64,000 nucleotides of DNA from Microlunatus soli (GTDB lineage: Bacteria; Actinomycetota; Actinomycetes; Propionibacteriales; Propionibacteriaceae). The notes beneath the pieces are model-generated. The model worked only from the letters and a program-made list of their open reading frames with translations. It was not told the origin of the DNA and made no database searches. This document shows positions 19,191 through 26,840 of the stretch, piece by piece. Both the position numbers and the translations under genes were made by a program. The stretch lies in the NCBI RefSeq assembly GCF_900105385.1, contig NZ_LT629772.1, positions 4,464,001 through 4,528,000 of the forward strand, written 5' to 3'. The first letter of the stretch is position 1; every line of letters starts with the position of its first letter.

Positions 19191-20855
19191 GTGACCACAG
19201 GGATCCAACTCGACCTGTCCTGGGTCGATTACCTGATGATTATCATCTACTTCGGTGTCGTGATCGGGATCGGGTTCACGGCGCGAAGACGGGTCAAGAC
19301 GAGCATGGACTTCTTCCTGTCCGGTCGCTCGATGCCTGCCTGGATCACCGGTCTGGCCTTCGTTTCGGCAAACCTCGGCGCCACCGAGATCATCGGCATG
19401 GCGGCCAACGGCGCCCAGTTGGGTATCACCACGCTGCACTATTACCTGGTCGGCGCCGTCCCGGCGATGGTGTTCCTCGGACTGGTGATGATGCCGTTCT
19501 ATTACGGCTCGAAGGTCCGCAGCGTCCCGGAGTTCATGCTCCGCCGCTTCGGTAAGAGCCCGCACATCGTCAACTCGATCGCGTTCTCGGTGTCCAACGT
19601 GCTGATCGCCGGCATCAACCTGTACGCGATGGCGATCGTGATCGAGGCGATGCTCGGCTGGCCGGAATGGGTGGCGATCATCGTCTCGGCGGGCTTCGTG
19701 CTGGCCTACATCACCCTCGGCGGGCTCTCCAGCGCGATCTACAACGAGGTGATGCAGTTCTTCGTGATCATCGCCGGACTGGTGCCGCTGACCATCGTCG
19801 GCCTGCATCGGGTCGGTGGCTGGGGCGGCCTGACCAAGGCCGTCGAGCAGACCTCCGGGGTGCAGCATCTGTCCACCTGGGTCGGCACCGGCATCGGTGA
19901 CGTGACCAACCCGATCGGCGCCAACTGGCTGGCGATCGTCCTCGGTCTGGGCTTCGTGCTCAGCTTCGGTTACTGGACCACCAACTTCACCGAGGTGCAG
20001 CGGGCGTTCTCGGCCAAGAACATGTCGGCGGCCCGTCGGACGCCGTTGATCGCGGCATTCCCCAAGCTGTTCATCCCGTTCATCGTGGTGATTCCCGGCA
20101 TGATCGCCGGTGCGGTGCTGGGCAACCAATTGGCGGGCGCGAACAATTCCGGGTTGGACTACAACGACGCGATCCCGAAGCTGATCCAGATGTATCTGCC
20201 GTCCGGCGTTCTCGGTGTAGCGGTCACCGGACTGCTGGCCTCGTTCATGGCCGGGATGGCGGCCAATGTGTCCAGCTTCAACACCGTCTTCACCTACGAC
20301 ATCTGGCAGCGCTACATCCGGCCGAAGATGCCGGACAGCCACTACCTGCACATCGGCCGGATGGTCACCATCATCGGTGTCCTGGTCGGCATCGGCACCG
20401 CGTTCCTGGCCGCGCAGGCACAGAACATCATGACCTACATGCAGACCCTGTTCTCCTTCTTCAATGCACCGCTGTTCGGGGTCTTCATCCTCGGTCTGCT
20501 CTGGAAGCGGATGACGACACCGGCCGCATTGGTCGGCTATCTGCTCGGCATCATCGCTCCGACGATCGTCTGGATCGCCTATCTGCTGAATCCGGATCTG
20601 TTCGCCACCGCGACGGCGGAGACTCTGTACGGCGCGATCATCTCCTTCGGCACCGTGATCGTCTTCGGGGTGCTGGTCAGCCTGGTCACCAAGCCGAAGC
20701 CGGAGAAGGAACTGTCCGGCCTGGTGTACGGCATCGGCAAGATCGACATCCACGGAGATGCGGTGGCCACCGACACCAAGTGGTACCGATCCCCGGCCCT
20801 GCTCGGCACCGTGGCACTGGTGCTCTGCGTCGCCCTCTACCTGCCCTTCCTCTGA
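19191..20855 (+). CDS. Sodium:solute symporter (SSS family)
   Basis: Na+-coupled symporter, 554 residues, with about 14 membrane spans. The early RRRVKTSMDFFLSGRSMPAW and VSANLGATEIIGMAA segments are characteristic of the SSS/SGLT family, and the sodium-site region FMAGMAANVSSFNTVFTYDI lies in the second half. Family members carry sugars, myo-inositol, carboxylates or amino acids; the substrate here cannot be called. The GTG start has AAAGG upstream. A small membrane protein gene follows by 21 bases and is probably its accessory partner. Confidence 0.93.
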   Translation: MTTGIQLDLSWVDYLMIIIYFGVVIGIGFTARRRVKTSMDFFLSGRSMPAWITGLAFVSANLGATEIIGMAANGAQLGITTLHYYLVGAVPAMVFLGLVMMPFYYGSKVRSVPEFMLRRFGKSPHIVNSIAFSVSNVLIAGINLYAMAIVIEAMLGWPEWVAIIVSAGFVLAYITLGGLSSAIYNEVMQFFVIIAGLVPLTIVGLHRVGGWGGLTKAVEQTSGVQHLSTWVGTGIGDVTNPIGANWLAIVLGLGFVLSFGYWTTNFTEVQRAFSAKNMSAARRTPLIAAFPKLFIPFIVVIPGMIAGAVLGNQLAGANNSGLDYNDAIPKLIQMYLPSGVLGVAVTGLLASFMAGMAANVSSFNTVFTYDIWQRYIRPKMPDSHYLHIGRMVTIIGVLVGIGTAFLAAQAQNIMTYMQTLFSFFNAPLFGVFILGLLWKRMTTPAALVGYLLGIIAPTIVWIAYLLNPDLFATATAETLYGAIISFGTVIVFGVLVSLVTKPKPEKELSGLVYGIGKIDIHGDAVATDTKWYRSPALLGTVALVLCVALYLPFL

Positions 20856-20876
20856 CGCTGAGCAAGGAGAACCGTC

Positions 20877-21257
20877 ATGAACAACAACGCCAACACCACT
20901 CCGGGCGCCGGCAACAACGGCCCGCGCGATCAGGGGTCGGGCAAGAACGTTCCTGATCTGACCGGCCAGGAAGCCGCCGAGGACGCCGTCCGGTCAACTC
21001 GGCGCTTCGACCTCCGCCGGATCCTGGGCGCCCTGTTCGGCGTCTACGGGATCATCGTGCTGCTCGTCGGCATCGTCAATCACAGCACCGATGGCGATAA
21101 GACCGGCGGCATCCAGATCAACATCTGGACCGGGATCGCGATGCTGATCGCGGGACTGCTCTTCCTGCTCTGGGACCGGCTCGCCCCGGTGCCCGCCGAG
21201 GACATCGTCAGCAGCCTGGAACAGCAGCAGGAAGAACTGAAGCACCAGGACGAGTGA
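20877..21257 (+). CDS. Small membrane protein next to symporter
   Basis: A 126-residue protein: an Asn/Gly-rich hydrophilic N-terminus of about 45 residues, two membrane spans (RILGALFGVYGIIVLLVGIV and GIAMLIAGLLFLLWDRL) and an acidic tail with Gln/Glu repeats that may form a short coil. AAGGAG lies upstream at good spacing. I recognise no named family with certainty; small two-span proteins encoded after SSS transporters are recurrent, so it is likely an accessory or stabilising subunit. Confidence 0.7.
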   Translation: MNNNANTTPGAGNNGPRDQGSGKNVPDLTGQEAAEDAVRSTRRFDLRRILGALFGVYGIIVLLVGIVNHSTDGDKTGGIQINIWTGIAMLIAGLLFLLWDRLAPVPAEDIVSSLEQQQEELKHQDE

Positions 21258-21571
21258 ACGCCCCGAACCGGTCGATCGGCACCGCGGCCCCTGAGTCTGT
21301 CGAAAACCGGGTGAAGCGGCGACCGTGCGGTTGTCGTCGACCTCCCTTCGGCAAGCTCAGCACCCGACCGCGATTTCCGGACAGTCGGCCGGGTTTCGGC
21401 CGGCGGCATCTCGGCAGCGATGCCGGCGTCGAGCAGGTCACCAGTTCGCGTGTCTCGACGGATCAGATCCTCCGGCAGATCAGATCCTTCGACCGAGCCA
21501 GCCCTTCGACACGTTCGGGTCCTTCGGCTGGTCCGACGAGTTCGGGTTCCTTCGACGGGCTCGGGACGCTC
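21258..21571. repeat. Intergenic region with degenerate CTTCGAC...GCTC repeats
   Basis: 314 bases between two converging transcripts with no supportable gene. It holds several decayed copies of the family seen at 9751-9817: CCCTGAGTCTGTCGAA near 21290, CCCTTCGGCAAGCTCAG near 21343, and a run from about 21486 containing CCTTCGACCGAGCC, CCCTTCGACACGTTCG and CCTTCGACGGGCTCGG. No clear intrinsic terminator is visible. Confidence 0.6.
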
Positions 21572-21868
21572 TTACTCGTCCCCGCCGCTGTTGTCGCCGC
21601 CGCCCTTGCCGTTCTTGCCCCCGGGGCGCAGGCTGTCCCAGATCTCCTTGCACTCGGGGCAGACCGGGAACTTCTCCGGGTCGCGGCTGGGCACCCACAC
21701 CTTGCCGCAGAGGGCGACCACCGGCGTGCCCATCACCATCGCCTCGGTGAGCTTGTCCTTGGGGACATAGTGACTGAACCGCTCAGCGTCGCCCTCGTCG
21801 TACCGGTACTCGGTCTCGGTGCGCTCGTCGACAATCGTCTCCGCACCCGGGCTCAGTTGCTGACTCAC
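21572..21868 (-). CDS. DUF3039 family protein
   Basis: 98-residue actinobacterial DUF3039 protein, function unknown. It has the conserved YRYDEGDAERFSHYV stretch and a zinc-ribbon-like set of cysteines (ALCGKVW then CPECKEIW), suggesting metal binding and possibly nucleic acid or protein contact. The tail is glycine-rich. The GTG start at 21868 is fixed by TAAAGT 7 bases upstream. An SF2 helicase gene and an MFS gene lie on the other side; I recall DUF3039 and such a helicase being neighbours in other actinobacteria, but cannot check that here. Confidence 0.8.
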   Translation of the reverse strand: MSQQLSPGAETIVDERTETEYRYDEGDAERFSHYVPKDKLTEAMVMGTPVVALCGKVWVPSRDPEKFPVCPECKEIWDSLRPGGKNGKGGGDNSGGDE

Positions 21869-21875
21869 GGGACCC

Positions 21876-21881
21876 ACTTTA
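21876..21881 (-). promoter_or_regulatory. -10 element (TAAAGT) of leaderless DUF3039 gene
   Basis: TAAAGT on the minus strand, 7 bases before the GTG at 21868. Confidence 0.5.
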
Positions 21882-21933
21882 TGCGCTGCCGGGCCAACCG
21901 GAAGCCCACGCCCGTGTTGCCCGAGATTCTCAC

Positions 21934-21964
21934 TTGACCTCGACCTGGGTCGAGGTGATGGAGT
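21934..21964 (+). promoter_or_regulatory. MerR-type promoter/operator of the MFS gene
   Basis: -35 TTGACC (21934-21939) is followed by a 19-base spacer and TGGAGT (21959-21964). The perfect dyad ACCTCGACCTGGGTCGAGGT (21937-21956, 8-base arms, 4-base centre) fills the spacer. A dyad of the ACCT...AGGT form inside a 19-base spacer is the hallmark of MerR/SoxR-activated promoters. No MerR gene is in the window. Confidence 0.6.
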
Positions 21965-21970
21965 AGGGCG

Positions 21971-23377
21971 GTGAACCAACCGTCGACCACCCCGGGCAGC
22001 ACCGACACACCGAGTCCGGGGGACGGTCCGACGGTGACTCGGACCGGGTTGGCGATCGGTCTCTGCGCGATGATCATCGGGATCGCGTTCGAAGCGGCAG
22101 CGGTGGCGACCTCGATGCCGGTCGCGGCCAAGGACCTGAACGGGATCGACTCCTACGCCTGGGCGTTCTCGCTGTTCACCATCGGGATGCTCTTCTCCAC
22201 CGTCGTCGCCGGCCGGCTGTGCGACCGGGTGGGCCCGGCCAAACCGATGATCGTCGGGATGCTGATCTTCGCCGCCGGCCTGGTGATCGGCGGTACGGCG
22301 GTCAGCTGGCCGATGCTGATCATCGGCCGGCTGGTCCAGGGACTCGGCGGCGGTGCGCTGAACACGGCGTCGTACGTGTGTATCGCCCAGGTGTTCGACG
22401 CCAAGCAGCGGCCGCGGATGTTCACCTACATCTCGATGGCCTGGGTGCTGCCCGGGATCGCCGGCCCGTCGGCGGCGGCCTGGATCACCCGGACCTTCAG
22501 CTGGCATTGGGCCTTCTTCGCCGTGCTGCCGCTACTGGCGTTCGGCGCGGTCCTGCTGACGCCGACCTGGCGGCTGCTGTTGCGGACGCCGTCGCCGGAC
22601 CGCGACGAGAACGCCGCGCCGAGCAATCCGGCGCCGATCTGGGGAGCCGCCGTCGCGGCGCTGTCGGCGGCCCTGATCCAGTACGCCGGCCAGCGCCTCG
22701 ACCTGCTCGCGGTCATCCCGGGGGTGCTCGGTCTGGCCGGCCTGGTGGTCGCGCTGCCACGGCTGATGCCGCCCGGCTTCACCCGGCTCGGCCGCGGGCT
22801 GCCGGCGGTGGTGCTGACCCGGATGATGCTGCCGGGCGCCTTCTTTGGCGCCGAGGCGTTCATTCCGCTGATGCTGGTCGAGGAGCGACATCTCAGTCTG
22901 ACCCTGGCCGGCGCGGCGCTGACCGTCGGGTCGATCGGCTGGTCGTTCGGCGCCTGGGTGCAGTCCCAGCGCTGGATGACGGTCCGTCGGGACCGGATGA
23001 TCACCATCGGCGTCGCCAGCGTCACCCTCGGTGTCGCGGTGGTCGCGGTGATGGCGCTGCTGCCCGGCAGTTGGGTCGGGCTGGTGGCGATCGGCTGGAT
23101 CATCGCGGCGTTCGGGATGGGGGTCGGCACGGCGAGCAGTTCGGTGGCGACGATGGCGTTGTCCAGCGACGCCGAGCAGGGTCGTAATGCGTCGTCGCTC
23201 AACCTCGGCGACGCGCTCGGCACCAGTGTGTTCGTCGGGATCAGCGGGTCCGTGTTCAGCGCCTTGCACGGTCGCGGCGACCTGGCCGGCACCTTCGGCA
23301 TCGCCTTCGCGGTGATGGCGTTCGTCGGACTGCTCGGCGTGCTCGCCTCGCTCCGGGTCGGCAAGCTCCCGCACTGA
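21971..23377 (+). CDS. MFS transporter, multidrug-efflux type
   Basis: Major facilitator with about 14 predicted spans, 468 residues, cytoplasmic membrane. TM2-3 loop AGRLCDRVGPAKPM matches motif A, and IIGRLVQGLGGGALNTASYV is the motif B region of the EmrB/QacA-like exporters. The hydrophilic N-terminus (about 25 residues, Pro/Ser/Thr-rich) precedes span 1. The GTG start has GGAG upstream. The MerR-type operator in front fits a drug- or oxidant-inducible exporter. Confidence 0.9.
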   Translation: MNQPSTTPGSTDTPSPGDGPTVTRTGLAIGLCAMIIGIAFEAAAVATSMPVAAKDLNGIDSYAWAFSLFTIGMLFSTVVAGRLCDRVGPAKPMIVGMLIFAAGLVIGGTAVSWPMLIIGRLVQGLGGGALNTASYVCIAQVFDAKQRPRMFTYISMAWVLPGIAGPSAAAWITRTFSWHWAFFAVLPLLAFGAVLLTPTWRLLLRTPSPDRDENAAPSNPAPIWGAAVAALSAALIQYAGQRLDLLAVIPGVLGLAGLVVALPRLMPPGFTRLGRGLPAVVLTRMMLPGAFFGAEAFIPLMLVEERHLSLTLAGAALTVGSIGWSFGAWVQSQRWMTVRRDRMITIGVASVTLGVAVVAVMALLPGSWVGLVAIGWIIAAFGMGVGTASSSVATMALSSDAEQGRNASSLNLGDALGTSVFVGISGSVFSALHGRGDLAGTFGIAFAVMAFVGLLGVLASLRVGKLPH

Positions 23378-23424
23378 TCCGCGGTGAGGGTGAGTCGGGT
23401 TCGGTTCCTGTCGGGGTGCTCGTC

Positions 23425-23430
23425 TAAAGT
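23425..23430 (+). promoter_or_regulatory. -10 element (TAAAGT) of leaderless helicase gene
   Basis: TAAAGT, 8 bases before the GTG at 23439. The same hexamer drives the nearby DUF3039 gene. Confidence 0.5.
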
Positions 23431-23438
23431 TCTGACGC

Positions 23439-25217
23439 GTGACAGCCCAACCTGAGCCGGAGACTCCGATCGATGCCTCAGGGAACGAGATCACCACCCG
23501 GACCGGGCTGCCGCCGGCCTTTCCGGATCGGGCGGCGTGGGGCACCGTCAAGCAGCTGCGGGCCTGGCAGGCCGCGGCGCTGACGCAGTATTTCGACACC
23601 AACCCGCAGGACTTCCTGGCGGTCGCGACGCCGGGTGCGGGGAAGACCTCGTTCGCGTTGACGCTGGCGGCCAACCTCTTCGACCGGCGGGAGATCGACC
23701 GGGTGGTCGTGGTCGCACCGACCGAGCATCTGAAGACCCAGTGGGCCGAGGCCGCGGACAAGATCAACATCCCGATCGATCCGAATTTCGGCAGCAAACA
23801 GGGCAAGACCAGCAAGGATTTCAAGGGGATCGCGCTGACCTACGCCGGGGTGGCGGCGAACCCGTTGGGGCTGCGGATCCGGGTCGAGGGCTTCAAGACC
23901 CTGGTGATCCTGGACGAGGTGCACCACGCCGGCGACGCGTTGAGCTGGGGCGAGGCGGTCCGGGAGGCGTTCGAGCCGGCTGCCCGGCGGCTGGCGCTGA
24001 CCGGGACACCGTTCCGTTCCGACGCCAATCCGATCCCGTTCGTCCGGTACGAACCGGACGGCACCGGCGCGATGCGGTCCAAGGCCGACTACGCCTACGG
24101 CTACGGCCCGGCTCTGGAGGACGGGATCGTCCGGCCGGTGCTCTTCATGGCCTACTCCGGTGACATGCACTGGCGGACCAAGGCCGGCGACGAGGTCGCC
24201 GCCCGGCTCGGCGAACCGATGACCAAGGACCTCACCAATCAGGCGCTGCGGACCGCGCTGGACCCGGCCGGCTCCTGGATCCCGGTGGTGCTGAAGGCCG
24301 CCGACCATCGGCTGACCGAGGTCCGGCAGCATGTTCCGGACGCCGGCGGACTGGTGATCGCGACCGATCAGAATCACGCTCGGGCCTACGCCGACATCCT
24401 GAAGACGATCACCGGTAAGCGTCCGGTGGTGGTGCTCAGCGACGAGGCCAAGGCCGGCAAGAAGATCACCAAGTTCTCCGAGGGCGACGACCGTTGGATG
24501 GTGGCGGTCCGGATGGTGTCGGAGGGTGTCGACGTGCCGCGGCTCGCGGTCGGGGTGTACGCGACGATGACGGCGACACCGCTGTTCTTCGCCCAGGCCG
24601 TCGGCCGGTTCGTCCGGGCCCGATCGAAGGGGGAGACCGCGTCGGTCTTCCTGCCCAGCGCTGGGCACCTGTTGCGGTTCGCCGCCGACATGGAGGTCGA
24701 ACGCGATCACGCGCTGAAGCCGCGCAGCGAGGACGAGACCCAGTTGCTGGTCGAGGCCGAGCGGACCCAGACCGAGGAGGACGCCGACCTGGACGGCGAG
24801 CACTCGTTCGCCGCGCTGGCCAGCGACGCCGACTTCGACCGGGTGGTGTTCGACGGTGGCGAATTCGGGATGGCGGCCTACTCCGGCAGTCAGGACGAGT
24901 TGGACTACCTCGGCATCCCCGGGCTGTTGGAGGCCGACCAGGTCAAGGATCTGCTGCGTCGGCATCAGGCCTCGCAGGTCGAGCGCGGTGGTGCCGAGCC
25001 ACCGGCTTCGCACAGCACCCACCAGCGGCTCCGTGAGCTGCGCAAGGAACTGAACGGCCTGGTGGCGGCCTGGCATCACCGGACCAGCAAGCCGCACGGG
25101 GTGATCCATGCCGCGCTGGTGTCGGAGTGCGGCGGCCCGCCGTCGGCGGTCGCCAGCGAAGATCAACTCCAGCAGCGGATCGACGCCATCCGGCACTGGG
25201 CGGTCAGTGGCGCTTGA
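23439..25217 (+). CDS. DEAD/DEAH box helicase (SF2)
   Basis: Superfamily 2 helicase/translocase of 592 residues. Motifs in order: Q-like LRAWQAAALTQYF, Walker A VATPGAGKTSFALTLAA near residue 66, DEVHH box (VILDEVHHAGD) near residue 150, motif III LALTGTPFRSD, motif V VRMVSEGVDVPRLAVGVYAT, and motif VI QAVGRFVRARSKGE. A roughly 150-residue acidic C-terminal extension carries no recognised domain. It resembles the UvrB/XPB-like branch used in DNA repair or restriction systems, but no partner nuclease or methylase is nearby. The 3' end overlaps the convergent M15-like gene by 14 bases. Confidence 0.9.
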   Translation: MTAQPEPETPIDASGNEITTRTGLPPAFPDRAAWGTVKQLRAWQAAALTQYFDTNPQDFLAVATPGAGKTSFALTLAANLFDRREIDRVVVVAPTEHLKTQWAEAADKINIPIDPNFGSKQGKTSKDFKGIALTYAGVAANPLGLRIRVEGFKTLVILDEVHHAGDALSWGEAVREAFEPAARRLALTGTPFRSDANPIPFVRYEPDGTGAMRSKADYAYGYGPALEDGIVRPVLFMAYSGDMHWRTKAGDEVAARLGEPMTKDLTNQALRTALDPAGSWIPVVLKAADHRLTEVRQHVPDAGGLVIATDQNHARAYADILKTITGKRPVVVLSDEAKAGKKITKFSEGDDRWMVAVRMVSEGVDVPRLAVGVYATMTATPLFFAQAVGRFVRARSKGETASVFLPSAGHLLRFAADMEVERDHALKPRSEDETQLLVEAERTQTEEDADLDGEHSFAALASDADFDRVVFDGGEFGMAAYSGSQDELDYLGIPGLLEADQVKDLLRRHQASQVERGGAEPPASHSTHQRLRELRKELNGLVAAWHHRTSKPHGVIHAALVSECGGPPSAVASEDQLQQRIDAIRHWAVSGA

Positions 25218-26010
25218 TCCTGCGAGCGGCGGTTGCTCGCAGGAAGGCGCGCCACTGATCGACACCGTCGTCCAGACCGCCGTCGGTTCCGGTCTGCTCG
25301 AGCACGCTGCGCGCCGCCTTCGCCGTTGCTCGGTCGAAGTCACCGGTGATCTCGACCGGCCGATCCCAGATGTGATTGAGCATCCCCTGGACGGCCTGGA
25401 CCTGTGCCGTCGAGCGAGTGCTGAAGGTCGACAGTTGCTCACCCGACCGACCGTTGTCGATGTGGATGTGATTGTGGTGGGTCGGGTTGTACAGATAGGT
25501 CAGCACGTAGGCGAAGTGCAGGTGCAGGCTGGCGGCCAACGCCCAGTAGCGGGTCCGGAAACGCCGCCGCCGGTCCTCGGCGTAGTCCTTCCAGATGTCA
25601 TAGCGGGCCGACACCTGGACCTCGCCGTTGCGGACCAGCCGGGACAGATCGAACGCGCGGCCGGCGTCATGCCAGGAATCACAATCCGGTCCGCCGTCCA
25701 ACCAGGATCCGTAGGTCCACACCTGGTCGGGTTTCGCAGCGCCGGTGAGCTCGCGGTAGTCGTCGAGCCAGCGGCCCAGCTGACCGTAGAAGCCGTCGTC
25801 GAACCAGAAGGTGTTCCGGTTCTGGCTGATGTCGTAGATCAGGTCGGCGTCGCCCAGCGACCGGTGCCCGCTCAGGCTGCTACGGGACACGCAGGTCGGG
25901 TCCGGGGTCGGCTCGTCGGTCCCCGGTGCACATCCGGCGACGCCAGCCGCCGCGAGCCCGGTTGCCGTGCCGACGCCCAACCTCAGCAGGGATCGTCGGC
26001 TCAGCGGCAT
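25204..26010 (-). CDS. Tat-exported lipoprotein, M15/extensin-like peptidase fold
   Basis: 268 residues. A Tat signal (LSRRSLLRLG) leads to the lipobox GVAGC with Cys27, so it should be exported folded and lipid-anchored. Downstream, SWHDAGRAFDLS and HHNHIHIDNG supply the His, Asp and His ligands of the LAS/M15 zinc peptidases (SxHxxGxAxD and HxH), the fold of D-Ala-D-Ala carboxypeptidases and the extensin-like domain. A C-terminal region (VQGMLNHIWDRPVEITGDFD) resembles a peptidoglycan-binding repeat. It likely trims cell wall. ATG 26010 is chosen because TACTCT lies 7 bases upstream and the Tat signal then starts at residue 4. Confidence 0.75.
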   Translation of the reverse strand: MPLSRRSLLRLGVGTATGLAAAGVAGCAPGTDEPTPDPTCVSRSSLSGHRSLGDADLIYDISQNRNTFWFDDGFYGQLGRWLDDYRELTGAAKPDQVWTYGSWLDGGPDCDSWHDAGRAFDLSRLVRNGEVQVSARYDIWKDYAEDRRRRFRTRYWALAASLHLHFAYVLTYLYNPTHHNHIHIDNGRSGEQLSTFSTRSTAQVQAVQGMLNHIWDRPVEITGDFDRATAKAARSVLEQTGTDGGLDDGVDQWRAFLRATAARRIKRH

Positions 26011-26017
26011 GATCACC

Positions 26018-26023
26018 AGAGTA
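26018..26023 (-). promoter_or_regulatory. -10 element (TACTCT) of leaderless gene
   Basis: TACTCT on the minus strand, 7 bases before the ATG at 26010. Confidence 0.5.
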
Positions 26024-26067
26024 GGCAGTCCGACAAGGCAGGCCATCGGACTGCGGTACCGATCGGG

Positions 26068-26840
26068 TCAGACTGCTGTCTGGGATGCGGATGTCTGGGA
26101 TGCTGGCGAATCGATCTCCCTGATCTCCGACGAACCATCGGGCCGGCCGATCACCACCCCGTCGGCGATGCCGACGAAGAAGCCGTTCTCGACAACACCG
26201 GGAATGGTGTTCAACTCGACCGCCAGGGTGGCCTGGTCGGTGACCGAGCCGAGTCGGACGTCCAGGATGTAGTTGCCGCTGTCGGTGATCACCACCTCGT
26301 CGTTGCGGATCCGCTGCTGCGGGTCGGCGCCGGCGTGACCGTGGTCGGACAGCAGTTCGATGATCAACTTCCGACTGCTCCGCCAGCCGAACGGCAGCAC
26401 CTCGATCGGCAGCGGGAAGGCGCCCAGCTGGGGGACGAGCTTGCTGTCGTCGGCGACGATCATCACCGTCTTCGAGGCTCGGGCGACCACCTTCTCCCAC
26501 AACAGGCAGGCACCGCCCCCTTGATCATCGAACCGTCCGGTGCGATTTCGTCGGGGCCGTCGACGGTCAGGTCCAGCTCGACCAGATCGTTCAGGTCGGC
26601 CAGTGGAACGTCGAGCTCGCGTGCGAGATCGCGCGTTGCGGTCGAGGTCGGCACCCCGACGATGTCCAAGCCGTTGCGGACCCGCTCGGCCAAGGCACGG
26701 ACGAAGAAGTGCGACGTGGTGCCCGAACCCAGCCCCAGCTTCATCCCGTCCTGACAAAGATCATGGGCCGCCCGCAGTCCTGAGGTCTGTTTGGCCAGGT
26801 CCTGACCGGTCAGACCGTCGGTCAGAGAGGATTCGATCAT
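26068..26840 (-). pseudogene. rpiA: Ribose-5-phosphate isomerase A, frameshifted
   Basis: RpiA interconverts ribose 5-phosphate and ribulose 5-phosphate. Reading from the ATG at 26840, the frame gives a normal N-terminus (LGLGSGTTSHFFVRALAERV, VDGPDEIAPDGSMIKG) and then turns to nonsense. The family sequence continues in another frame as GGGACLLWEKVVARASK to residue ~250. The break is at a run of five G (minus strand; C at 26516-26520): one more G would restore KGGGACLLWEKVV. Either a true frameshift or a base missed in a homopolymer. The ATG overlaps the kinase gene stop (ATGA). A C-terminal Ser/Gln-rich tail of about 20 residues is unusual. Confidence 0.8.
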
